The position numbers and the translations under genes are program-made. A stretch of 64,000 nt of DNA from contig JAKCWG010000839.1 in assembly GCA_021464415.1 (NCBI GenBank), forward strand, positions 393,823 to 457,822, in the 5' to 3' direction. This stretch comes from Lonicera japonica. Taxonomy: Eukaryota; Streptophyta; Magnoliopsida; Dipsacales; Caprifoliaceae. Below are positions 25,106-36,371 of this stretch, piece by piece; the first letter of the stretch is position 1, and every line of letters starts with the position of its first letter. Under the pieces are notes generated by a model, which saw only the letters and a program-made list of their open reading frames with translations, was not told the DNA's origin and ran no database searches.

Positions 25106-25839
25106 GAATGTCCTACCCACATCACCACAACCTTGTTGTTGTCCTATTAGCAAAACCAAGAACTCTGAAGGTAGAATCAAGTCAATCAATTAGTTTAACA
25201 ACTGAAAGCCCCCGCCTCTCTCAACAATAAAGCCTATCCACACCCACTCATGAAAATGCAGAACATCGGTAATCCTCATAAGACTGTGGATATGAGCAAA
25301 AGTAGTAACTCGGATGGATTTTGATAGGCCCAAGAATCAAGAAGCAGAGAGAAACGTGGAAGCATGACGCAAAATCAGCATAATCTCAAGACGGAAGCAC
25401 TCCATTTCTATTATCACCTTACACTCACTCACTGATTGACCGAAAATCAATATTTGCCTTTTCACTGTTGCTATGTTCTCAAAAAATTATCTGTCTTGCA
25501 TGTATGCATCTGTACTTAGATAATTTCAAGTAGCGTAACATACTTCATAAATTAGGCAACTCAAGATTCAAAACCTTTTCAAAACCAAGTTTTTAAAATG
25601 ATGGTGCAATGATTTAAGAAGTATGCGAATACTTGAAATTTAGGGACGCATGGCATAAGCATTTGCATAGTGCATACATATGAACACTTCCATAAGTGTA
25701 CCGCGTACCAGTCCAAGAATACATAAGCACTAAGCTCCATGGCCTACCAGACAGGCTTCACCACCGCATCCTGGTATATACCTCGATGATTAGTCACACA
25801 GCCATTACACCGACAAACGACCAGATCGTCATGATAAGA

Positions 25840-26310
25840 TCACATGTCTTCCCAGAGAGGCGAGTCACTTCGTAAGCCCTCCCAGAGAGGCAAATCACTC
25901 TACATGTCCTCCTAGAGAGGCGAGTCACCTCACAAGCTCTCCCAGAGAGGCGAATCACTTCACAAGCCCTCCCAAAGAGGCACAACAGAATCACAAGCCC
26001 TCCCAGAAAAGGCAAATCACATCACAAATTCTCCCAAAAAATTGAATCAAATCCCAAGTCTTTTCTACAGGCACGAATCCAAAGCCTTTTCTCCAGGAAA
26101 ATTCCAAGCCCTTTCTACAAGCACCAATCCAAAGCCCTTCCTACAAGCACAATCCAAAGCCCTTTCTACAGGCACCATTTCAAAACCCTTTATATAGGCA
26201 AATCCAAAGCCCTTCCTACAGGCACGAACCCAAAGCCCTTTTTACAGGCACCAATCCCAAGCCCTTTCTACAGGCAAGAACCAAAGCCCTTTCTATAGGC
26301 AAATCCCAAA
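25840..26310. repeat. Short-period tandem arrays (about 30 bp, then about 27 bp)
   Basis: From about 25840 to 26040, units built on CCCAGAGAGGCGAGTCAC recur about every 30 bp. From about 26050 to 26310, a second, less regular family built on CAAAGCCCTTTCTACAGGCA recurs about every 26-27 bp. Both are degenerate and contiguous. The minus strand of the first family reads as a 10-residue repeat (LSGRACEVTR-like). Confidence 0.85.
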
Positions 26311-27511
26311 CCCTTTTCACAAATCAAAAAAGCCCCCTTTGAAAAGATGTAAGAGAAAGTTAGAGAGAGAAAGATTAGAATGAGAATTTTTACAATTGAT
26401 ACGCGGGAACAAACCTCATAAAAGGGCTTTTTGGCCTAGCTTCTTATCTTCTAAAGAAGTCTTCAAGATATGCTCTCAAAGATTCTCGGATCGAAAATCA
26501 CAAACACAGTACGACGATGTCAAATGCGAACTTTCAAAGCAAACATTCTCAAAATCGCAAGGACAATGATACTCAAAAAATCTGACAAAGTGAGAGAAAA
26601 CAAAGTGGGTACAAGAAAAATTGAAAGAGTAGAAAAGAGGATAAATCACACAGTGCCATAAGAAAATAGTATTGAGAAGGCAAAAGATGGCAGTGAGAGC
26701 CACACCAAGAGTGACAGCTAGGCCAAAAAGACCAGGGCTACGTCTTAGGTGAGGAAGGCTGCTGACCATGCAAAAAAGAAAAAAATAATTAAGCTACATT
26801 AAAAAGCTTTCAAACAATCAAGGAGTAATAAGGGCATCCAAAAACAGAAAATGATACAGGCACACAAAAATTCTTCTCTCACGAAGTCAAAAAATAATAA
26901 GCAGAATCATACCCTAGTGACACAAGAAAAATGCCATGGAAGCAAAGTCCAAAAAATAATGCACGAGATTCGAGAATTGAGAGAACGTAACTTGATCTTT
27001 TCTCAAGAAAAAAAAAAGCCAACCAAAAGTTCCTTTTTTTTTTGAAAAAGATATCACACCAGAACTTTCTCTCTTTATCTCTCTATGTCTGCTCAGAGAC
27101 TTTCACCCCTTCAGCAAATCATCAACTTTTGTCACCTCAGCAGATCATCAATCACCCACATCTTAGCCCCGAATCATCATATCCCCAGCAGATTACCAAC
27201 CCTCAGCCTTTATCCTAACCAGTAGGATTCATCATATCTTCAGTAGACCACCAATCATCATATCCCCAGCAGAACCTCAAGCTTCAGCCTTTATCCTAAC
27301 CAGTAGGAATCCTCATTTTTTCAGCAGACCATAAATTCTCATTTTCCCAACAACCTTTATCCTAAATCACAAACACCAAAGTAGTGTCTCCAGCAGACCA
27401 TCAAACGTCCTCAGCAGACCATCTGCCCTAACCTCTCAAACCCAAAGCAAGGTCTCTAATAGACCATCTGGCCTCACCCCTTCAAAAGAACCATTTCATA
27501 ATCAAATTATT

Positions 27512-29215
27512 GACAGAACCGTCCTTACCGATGAGAGTACATCAGCTCAACACCCCAATTAAATTATTGACAAAACTGTCCCTACCGATGGGAGTATATC
27601 AGCTCAACCCCCCAATCAAATTGTTGACAGAACCGTCCCTACCGATGGGAGTACATCAGCTCAAGATCCCAATCAAATTGTTTACAGAACAGTCCCTACT
27701 TGATGGAAACTTAGTTCCAGAATTGTTTAATATTGCGTATAGACCGAACAAAATTTTTATGTAAAACCCTAGTGCAGAATCGGATTTTACCTTTGAGATC
27801 TCTCTGGTTTGATCTCGTCTCAGCACGAATAGGGGTTGGTGGAGACGAATCGAGAACACGGGCTCGATAGAACCTCAAGATCTTCTATCGAATTCCTTTC
27901 GCCGTGCAATCCTGTACCGAATGTGGACTGCGGTATCACCAAGATCTCCTTCTCTACTCTCTATGGCACAAACCCTAAATTCGTGAGAATTATATTGTGT
28001 CGAGAGAAAAAGCAAGGCTGGCATATATATAAGGCTACGATAGGGACCCTCAGGAGAAATAAGTGTTTGGGCTTACTATGGAAAATCGGAATTCTAATTC
28101 GATTAAGAATTAATTCCTTCCATAAATTATAATTCACACCACTAAAGAATTATAATTGCACTCCCGTCCTTATCTCAAAATTATATTTTGAGCTCCTTGT
28201 TATTAAATACTTATTATTCTCCCCACGTTAAGATTTCAGATAACCGTCATTTAAAATTAAATTACCGACAATTATATTTAAATGACTTCTTAATCCTTGA
28301 GCGTACCACTTAACTTATTTGACATGTCAGATTAACATAATCCACCTGCAGGGTTTGACATGATCAAAACTTATAAGCTTCTCAAGGGGTTATCATCAAT
28401 CCCTATACCGGGACGTGGATTCCGTCAATAATTAATATTCATCATACATATAGTGTCGCCATCCAATTCACGAAGATTGTTGATCCATAAATGAATCTCA
28501 CTCTTAATGAGTCAAAACAACAAACACTACATATATATGTCTATTAATTATTTCAAGATTAAGAGCATAAGTAATCATAATAACTATGGAATTTTAAATT
28601 GTTTTATATAGTCAGTATAAAAACAATTAACCCAAATTGGTCCTGTTTAATACACACAAAGTGTACTAGCACAACGAGTTAAAACTGTATCATTTTCTGT
28701 AGTTAAAATAAACTAATAAAACTTGTGCTACAATCCTACTGATGGTTGTCCAATTCCATCTAAGACCGTGAACCAATGAACTTATATTCCACAAGAACCG
28801 ATGATATGATCCTCTGTGTGTAAGCTATACTCTACACACTAAATCATCTACTATATGGAATAAAAGACACACACATGCACAATATTTAAATAAATAATAT
28901 AATGCAACCATTGCCCATAAAGATTCTCATTAAAATAGCAAAATCGAGTCTATATATCAAAACCAATAATAATAAAATCATGGCTTTTCGTATATCACTC
29001 TAACACTACCGATAGGAGTACATCAGCTCAACGCCCCAATCAAATCGTTGACAGAACTGTCCTTACCGATGGGAGTATATCAGCTCAACGCCCCAATAAA
29101 AATCGTTGACAGAACCGTCCCTACCTATGGGAGTACATCAGCTCAACACCTTAATCAGAATCGTTGATAAAATCGTCCCAACTGATAGTAGTACATCAGC
29201 TCAACACCAAGTCCA
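27512..29215. repeat. 57-bp tandem repeat array, split by a solo LTR
   Basis: Units with the core ACCGATGGGAGTACATCAGC start at 27512, 27569, 27626 and about 27683. They resume after the 27701-29005 insertion for about four more degenerate copies, ending near 29215. The period is exactly 57 bp in the clear copies, or 19 codons. The plus frame reads as a repeated LTEPSLPMGVHQLNTPIKL-type peptide. Confidence 0.9.
27701..29005 (-). mobile_element. Solo LTR, probably copia (TSD CTACT/CTACC)
   Basis: This 1305-bp insertion starts TGATGG and ends CTAACA, within a unit of the 57-bp array. Flanking 5-mers CTACT (27696-27700) and CTACC (29006-29010) differ at one base, and the repeat unit reads through correctly when the insertion is removed. 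On the minus strand it starts TGTTAGAG, has TATATATATG near 28030 and about 320 bp of R-U5-like sequence, and ends TTTCCATCA, so the minus orientation is preferred. Confidence 0.82.
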
Positions 29216-29383
29216 GAAATCGCTCATCCATCCCAAAAGAGAGATAAGCAGCATAGCATGGCATTATTTGCATTGCATTATTCTCAAAATATCATTCGTG
29301 ATTCATGCGAGTGCCGCAAAATGATGCGTTCTTGTTATCGTCCTGGTTTATTTACTTCACAAAGAACCCAGGCCGAAAGAGTC

Positions 29384-31624
29384 TACGAACACCTCAATTT
29401 GCGACCCCCGCAAGAATCTTGATCTCCAAAGAAATGAACACGCATGCATGCACGAGCATTCTTAGATGCACACGTACTTTGTACGTGTGATACATGTCAA
29501 AGAAGAAAGCTGAAAGGACCTCGGATGCGAACTTACAGAATTATCGAAAACTGCCAGAATCGAAAATCGTCAAAACTCCTGAAAACTTGTGAAAGGAGAG
29601 TTACGCATTTTGATCATTCTCAAACTTTGAGATTATTAAAAATTACCATAAGGAGTAGCATACTCGAAAATCAGCTCGATCCGATGGTCGGATCTCCAAA
29701 AATTTAGAAAATAATGAGTTTGTTTCGGGTGATCAAATAGAGGCCTTCTCGAAGTTAAAATGATCTGAAGTTTGGTCAGTAGATAGGTCTTATCGTGGGA
29801 AAGAACATATTCAAACTTTAGCTTTGTCGGACATGGGATCATCAAGAATCAATTTGTCTATCGTACAATTCTAGTCGAAATGTCCTTCGTAGTAAATTAA
29901 AATAAATAAAGGCCTTCCCGAATTCTGATCGACCTAAAATTTGGATACAAGCTAGAAAACATTTGGAGGGAAAACATATCCAAAATTCAGGAAAATCCAA
30001 CGGCTAGAATTTTACTTTTCGAGGTTGTTGTACGCAAATACGTTTCTTATGCGAGAACAAACTCTTCGTACCAAGCCGAGGAGACCGAGTCTTCCCGAAC
30101 TTCGATCATCTCCAATATTTTATAGAGTCTAGAAGACTTTTACTGGCAATACATATCCAAAAATCAGCATCATCCAACAGTTAGAACTTTATTTATCGTA
30201 CAAACAAGTGACCTTATCTACAACAAGTACCTTTCTTACGCAGGAACAAACTCTTTGTACCAATCCGAGGAGACCGAGTCCTTCCCGATCTCCGATCGTC
30301 TTCAAATTTTTACAAGGTCTAGAATACTTCTATTGGAAATACATGTCCAAAAATCAACATGATCCAATAGTTATAACTTGACTTGTTATACAAACAAATG
30401 ACCTTATCTACAACAAATACATTTCCTACGCGAAAACAAACTCTTCGTACTAATCAGAGCAAAAGGAGACCTTCCCGAATTCTGATTGACCTAAAATTTT
30501 GAAACGATCTAGAAGACTTCTATTCCCAACACATATCCACAAATCAGTATGATCCAACGGTGGGAAGGTTTCACGATAAGCTCCAAGAGTCCTGGTTGCA
30601 ATATCTTTTCTTGCTCTCCAAGCATTTTTTCAACTATAAATAGACCCCCCCTCCATTCATATTTATCATCAATAATCAAAGGGGATTTCGTGGTACACAC
30701 CAAGAGACCTTTATTCTCTCCCTCCAAGAGAGCCCAGGTATAATTTTCTCTCTCTTCTTTTATTTATTCGTCAGTTTTATAATTCATATTCTTGTTTGCA
30801 TAATTTCTATCATTTGATAGCTTTTCAAAACCTTTTTTCAAATTATTTTTCATAACAAAAAGCGTATAATAAACCCTAATCCAATTCCAAAATAGTATTA
30901 TTACTTTCTTACTTTTCCAAAAGTCTGGATTAGTGGTATTGTTATACGAAGGTATTGATAATCGCTATATATTCAATCCAACTCATAGATTGCGGTGTGT
31001 ATGTGATAAATACTCGATTATGAGAGCACTATTGCATCTATACCGATTTAATCAATAGACTATGGTGCACGATCGGTCAACTCGCTTTATATAATATCGA
31101 ATATAAGATTCTACATTTAATCAATTTCCAAAAAGCCCAATACTTTACAAAATCACTTGTTTTATTGCATCTATTATTATCAAACTCTCTTTTTCAAATC
31201 ACACACACACGTACGCACACTTATTTTTAAAATTATGGGCGAACTAAGAAACACATTGTTTTTATCCCAACCCCAAAATCCCGGTTTCTTTGGCAAGTAC
31301 AGAAAACTGTAAAGTAATAGCAATAGCATGCAAGAACTGAATTATAACATGCGCATATCCTACTTAAGAGACCGAAAGGGCGAATTGGGTGCATAACACC
31401 TTCCTAATTCGTAACTTAATCCCCGAACCTTCGAATCAACTGGTTTTGCATACATTGTGTATAAGAGGATATTTAATCCATAAATACGTCTCTTTTACAC
31501 AAACATTTTTTGTTTATTTAGTAAAACAAACTGGCAATTCTTATTATTTTCAAAACTGATTTTCAAAGCAACACGGAATCGCCGCCCACGAGGACCCCGG
31601 GCTTCGAGAATGCGGGTTCTCACA
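29384..31624 (+). repeat. 3' LTR of the Tat-type element
   Basis: This 2241-bp copy aligns with the 5' LTR along its length, including the 190-bp internal tandem units, TATAAATAGACCC near 30636 and the ending GGTTCTCACA. The first dinucleotide has decayed from TG to TA. Confidence 0.92.
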
Positions 31625-31629
31625 ATAAG

Positions 31630-32260
31630 CATAAAAGGAACTGAACTTTTATTCATTAAAGGTTTAAAAGAAGCACGATAGCTCTTAGCCAGTTCACAAG
31701 TCTCACAATAAAAAACAGAAAAGTCAACCCTATTGAATAACTTGGGAAATAATTTCTTTAAGTAGCTAATTGATGCGTGACTTAACTGGCGATGCCATAA
31801 CCAAATTTTATCTCCAAACTTCTTCTTTTGGGTATTAATGTTTAGGATCTTATGTAAGTGATTTGTGCTTTTCAACTCCAAGTTCAAGTATTACAATTTG
31901 CCACGCCTAACACTATAACCAATCGTCTGCTTCATCTGAATATTCTTAAAAACATAATGAAATGGCAAAAAAAAACAACACCATAATGTAGGGCATTAAT
32001 TATTTGTGTAACAAATAAGAGGTTATAAGCTAGTGATGGTACTGTTAAGACAAAGCTTAGATTCGGGGTATCAGATAAAGGTAGTGATCATTTTCCCACA
32101 ACAAGAATTGGAGCACCATTAGCTGTGGAAACAAAGGTCTGAGATGATGATGTAAGAGGAGTAATTTATTGAGAATTATATGTCATATAATCAGTAGCAC
32201 TAGAATTAATTACCCATGTATTATTCGAAACAGAGACATGATGTAAAGCCTTATCGAATG
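31630..32260 (-). pseudogene. Copia protease and GAG-pre-integrase remnant
   Basis: A protease-like WVINSSATDYMT (near 32200) has Asn at the usual catalytic Asp position. Downstream, LWHRQLSHASISYLKKLF and a following C-x2-C motif mark the GAG-pre-integrase (HHCC) domain, at about 31640-31820. Reading stops at 31625, where the nested LTR element begins. The pol frame resumes on the other side of that element at 20905. Confidence 0.8.
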
Positions 32261-33240
32261 TACTTGTGGTTGTGAGAAGCCCTCAAGCCTGTTTGTCATT
32301 ACCGTCCTTCGTGTGATTTGTTCGACAATTATGAGAATCCTTCCACCAATTTGGGTAGCCAATTATTTTATACCAACTTTTCTTCGAATGTCCACTGAGT
32401 CCACAAATAAAATATGGGGGTACTTTGAATTCGATCCACGAGCTTTGGATTGGGAGTCATTGGTTCGATTCGAGGATTCGGTCCGTTTATCTGGATTATG
32501 CTAATTTGAAGCAGAGTTTGAGTGATTTTGAGCCACTATGGCTATAGTATCGGTCACTATGGTCATTGTTTGACACCATAGAGCTTCTCAACAAACCATA
32601 GCATAAACTTCCTCTATATTAGAGTCTGGGTCCTTCCGTAAAATTTTACCCTAGATTTATTCGAATTCGTTATCCAACCTGGCAAGAAAAATATGGACCT
32701 TGAAACGTTGAATTGATTTTCTGTAGGACTCCACATCTTTTAGACTCTCCATGACCACTTTATCACGGTGATCTAATTCACTAAATATCTCAATCAATTC
32801 GCCATAAAACTCAGTTAGTGGTCTTATTTGTTGTTTGGCAATGAAAGCCCGTTGGTTGAAAGAGAAGACCTACAACTCATTGGCCATCATAAAAAGCGGT
32901 AACTAAGGATTTCCAAATTTCTCATGCTGTAAGAACACAGATAGAGCATTTCATGATTGCCGGTTTTATTGATATTAAGAGCTAGCACTTCACTCTCTGA
33001 TTATTTATCTGTCATTTGTCATATTCTAGAGTTCCCTCTTCGGGAATTGGAGTGGAACCACGAATAAATGAGAACTTCTATTTTTTCGCAATATGCATCT
33101 CCATCAATTGGGACCATATATCATAGTTGGTTTCGTCTAGAAGGATATCGATGTTGAATGATGATCCCTCGATCTAAATGATGATTGGAGAGTCATTGGG
33201 TGATCATTCAGCCATATTTGTAAGGCCAGATGCCATTAAA
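32260..33240 (-). pseudogene. Copia gag remnant
   Basis: Minus-strand translation shows a copia-type gag start (LDETNYDIWSQLMEMHI near 33150), a UBN2-like middle region (about 32900-32600) and a zinc-knuckle region ending in IIGYPNWW (about 32350-32420), typical of copia gag. The first cysteine of the knuckle is kept, but one position reads Trp where Cys is usual. Several in-frame stops make it non-functional. Confidence 0.75.
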
Positions 33241-33859
33241 AGGTTGTAAAAATTAAAGATCAGGTTTGATTCTGAAAAAACATAGGCCACCGATGCATTC
33301 AAAAAGTGCACAAATTTTAAGAACTAGTATGATCTTTTTGAAAACCGGTTTAAAAAGGCATGAACTGATTGGTCAAAGGTATTTTAAACTGGTCTGGATG
33401 AACCGGTTTAGGGTTAGGGTTTACTTTAAAATGACGTGGCAGTCAAACACTGACATGGCAGGGCAAAAATATTTTGTGTTTGCTCGGATTTGAAACCTCC
33501 ATCAACCTATGGATAATTGATGCACTAGCCAAATAAGCTACAAGGTTCTTTGGTGATTACTTTTACGAGGTTTTATTTGAACAGGTTGCTATGCGTAAGA
33601 TTTACTGCTTCTAAAGGTGCATGGATTATAGGAAACGATGGTGTAAATCTACCTGTGGCGTGTAAGGACGCGTGAGTGGGTGTTTTTAAGATCTTTAAAT
33701 ATCGAGGTAGTATGTGTGTTGGGTTTGAACATACGTTTGGATGTGTGGTTTTGATAACGAGGCTAAGAAGGAGTTTTAATGGAGGTGTTTGGTTTGTTTG
33801 ATAATGGTGGCTGGCAGAGTCGTGGTGTTTTGGCTAATTATTTCCCTCTAATACCATAT

Positions 33860-34092
33860 TGTCATATAGAGAGATGAGAGAGTTTGATTGTATTGAATTA
33901 TTATGAATAATATAAGAGAAATTATTATGAATAATACAAGAGAAATAACCCTATATATAGGGTTGTACAAGGGATATAAACAAGGAAGTAAATATATTCT
34001 TGATATGAACACAATAAATGCAATGAGCTAAACAAGAAAAAATACACAAGTCAACTCTACAGAACACATAATATTCTAGTAATATTCTAACA
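33860..34092 (-). repeat. 5' LTR of the minus-strand copia element
   Basis: On the minus strand this 233-bp LTR begins TGTTAGAATATTAC and ends ATATGACA. It contains a TATA-like CCCTATATATAGGG. It is followed by AT and then ATGGTATTAGAG (33846-33857), matching the usual copia primer-binding site complementary to initiator tRNA-Met. No second LTR copy was found near 19 kb. Confidence 0.8.
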
Positions 34093-34639
34093 AATTCTTA
34101 GACACACACACACACATACATATATATACACACATGCTATGTTTTTATAATTTGACATATTTTACATATGTCCATGAATAACACGGGTTGTATGCTAGTA
34201 AGATAATATTGCTAGAGATGCTTGTAGTTTTGATCTTTCTACCCCCATAGATATAAATGCAAAACTCCAACAAAACAATAAAATTTTAAGAGATGTTATT
34301 GTTAGAGCAATAGTTCTTTATTAGAGCACATTGCACTATCTTTATAAGAGATGTTATTACTTTAGCAATAGTATCCCAAAAATTTTATATGAAAGAGAAT
34401 TAAGTTTTCTCGTTAATTTTTTTTTTAAGATTTAAGAAAAGACAAACTAAAGGACCTAATAAGTATATGAAAAAGATTTCGAGAGTAATGAAACCCGCGT
34501 GAAAGCTTCTTGTCATAAAGAAAATGTTGAATAATACATTTGATTTAACATAAAGTAGGTTGAAATGGTCATCAAAGACTTGCGTCACAAATTGTTAAAA
34601 ACCAATGCATCTAAATTAGAACTGACATTTTTTATCGAA

Positions 34640-36360
34640 AAATCGAAAATCGAATTAAAAAAACAAAAATCAAATTGAAAAAACCCGACCCGAGTGAATA
34701 AAATACCGAACTGAACCGATAAAAATCGGGAACCAAAATTCAAATTCAAAACTAATTCAAAAACGGTTGTAAAACTCACTTAATTCAGTTTAACCAAATT
34801 GAACCATTTTTTTTAACATAAAAAAGGAAAAAAATAGTCCACAGTCACGCACACTCGTTCATGCATACTCGTTTTGAGTCAAAAGCCACGATCAAATCTC
34901 TCACTATTAGTGTATCTCTCCTATCAAAACTCATGGATTGTTTGATTCAACCACTTAAATTTAAAAATTTAAATTTTTTAGATTTAAGTAGTGTGGAGGT
35001 TGTTCGTTTGGTAAAAATATTAAGTGGCCAGCCACTTAAATCTAAAAATTTGTGTTCAAAAATTTAAGTGACAAACTTGCCACTTAAATCTAAATACTTA
35101 AAACACCCTCATATAAAATACCTATTTTACCCTCATATGAATTTTTTTATTTTTATTTAGAATCATGTCATCTAAATAAATTAATAAAGTCAAAGTTGTC
35201 ATATTAAAAATAATTAAATTTTTAAATATATTATATTCAAATAAATAATATTTTTTAAAATATTATTTTTAAAAATAAACAAATAATATTTTTAGCTTTC
35301 AATTTTTAGTTCAATATTCAATTTCTAGATATGTTATCAAACGGCACCTCACACACTCACATCTCAAAACTCTCAGAGAGCTCAAACCCACTCTCACTCA
35401 GTCACACTCGCTCACACTCCCGTCTCTCACTCTCTCGTCTCTTAGCCACGGTACAGATCCACCACCACCACTACCACCCCCCGGCCTCCGATACACCAGT
35501 ACCAGCCGTGCCTCTCCTCTCAAAACTCTCACTCGCACACTCCCGAGTTCCGTCTCTCACTATCGTCTCTCACGGCACAACATCCTCTCCTCTAGCTCTA
35601 GCCCACGCCTCCGATCCTCCACCACCACCACCGGCCGTGCCTCTCACGAGATCTGCAAGGTAAGCCCTAAAACTTCATTTTATTTCAAAGTTTAAGTTAT
35701 TCCTAATATGAAACTATGAACTCGGAATTTGGGAAAAAGAAAGATTGTTGAGATTTGAGACTAGATTATGTAGTTATGTTATCATTGTTATGCATAAATA
35801 AAGATTATTGAGATTTGAGACTAGATTATGTAGGTTTGAAATTTCATGTTGTTATGTTATCATTGTTATGCATAAAGAAAGATTATTTGGGTTTGATTAA
35901 GCTTCAGTAATTGTTAATTTGTTATGGGTTTGAGTAAGCTTTCGGTTTTACCGATCCTAATTAAATACCAAACCGTTGTTTCGGTTCCTGACATAATTTC
36001 GGTTCGGGATCGGTTTGTATTTTATCCATACCGAAAATATCGGTTCGGTTCTCAAACCATGCCATGCCCAACCCTGAATTCTAAATAGAATTTAGCCAAA
36101 GTTTGCTTATTTTTTCGTTTCGATATTTAAATTTTCATTTGTTTTATTTTGGTATTTAAAATTTCAGTTGCTTCTTAGTTTCATTTTAAATTAGATGTTC
36201 TGTCAATTTCTTTTGAATGAAAAATTCATTTGCTTGATGTAATATCCAGTTTTTGAACTAAATATTCATGTGCCACACGCAAGGCTGGATCTGTAGATTT
36301 TTTTAAATGAGGCAAGTTTAATTCTAAATTACTACAGTTTTGGCAATTTGTTTTTTAAGA
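34640..36360. other. hAT-like fragment with CT-rich putative leader
   Basis: A CT- and CCA-rich stretch (35331-35660) with a 110-codon open frame of Ser, Pro, His and Leu ends at a donor-like CTGCAAG|GTAAGC (35660). It resembles a transcribed leader rather than a conserved protein. Between 35940 and 36075, repeated GGTTCGG/ACCGAA motifs lead to CATGCCCAACCCTG, which resembles the right terminus of a plant hAT element. Similar ACCGAA motifs occur near 34710. A left end and an 8-bp TSD were not found, so the extent is uncertain. Confidence 0.35.
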
Positions 36361-36371
36361 ATTTCAATATT

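Larger units (their letters stand above)
20911..31624 (+). mobile_element. Non-autonomous Tat/Ogre-type LTR retrotransposon, 10.7 kb (TSD ATAAG)
   Basis: Two long LTRs (20911-23141 and 29384-31624) flank about 6.2 kb of internal DNA and are bounded by perfect ATAAG duplications (20906-20910 and 31625-31629). A Tat-type primer-binding site follows the 5' LTR. No gag, protease, RT, RNase H or integrase motif was found in any frame; the interior is tandem repeats plus a 1.3-kb nested solo LTR. It must have depended on enzymes from another element, most plausibly a Tat relative such as the one at 47-62 kb. LTR divergence is about 13 differences in the first 165 bases, so the insertion is not recent. 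It sits inside a copia integrase. Confidence 0.9.
19860..34092 (-). mobile_element. Decayed Ty1/copia retrotransposon, minus strand, split by a Tat-type insertion
   Basis: Reading from high to low coordinates, the order is 5' LTR (33860-34092), primer-binding site (33846-33857), gag, protease, GAG-pre-integrase, and then integrase, which continues at 20905 after the 10.7-kb nested element. The homology fades at about 19.86 kb, soon after the integrase C-terminal region; RT, RNase H and the 3' LTR are missing. Many in-frame stops are present. The right edge is precise, the left edge approximate. Confidence 0.8.

Noticed and set aside
25840..26310. Regular short repeats resembling a CRISPR array
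   Set aside because: Units are contiguous and degenerate with no unique spacers, and the setting is a plant LTR element; they are tandem repeats.
34900..35340. MITE with CACTTAAAT/ATTTAAGTG inverted motifs
   Set aside because: Inverted motifs are present, but no reliable termini or TSD could be fixed, so it was left within the uncertain hAT-like block.
35331..35663. 110-codon Ser/Pro/His-rich open frame as a protein gene
   Set aside because: Low-complexity composition and a donor site at its end suggest leader sequence; no conserved domain seen.
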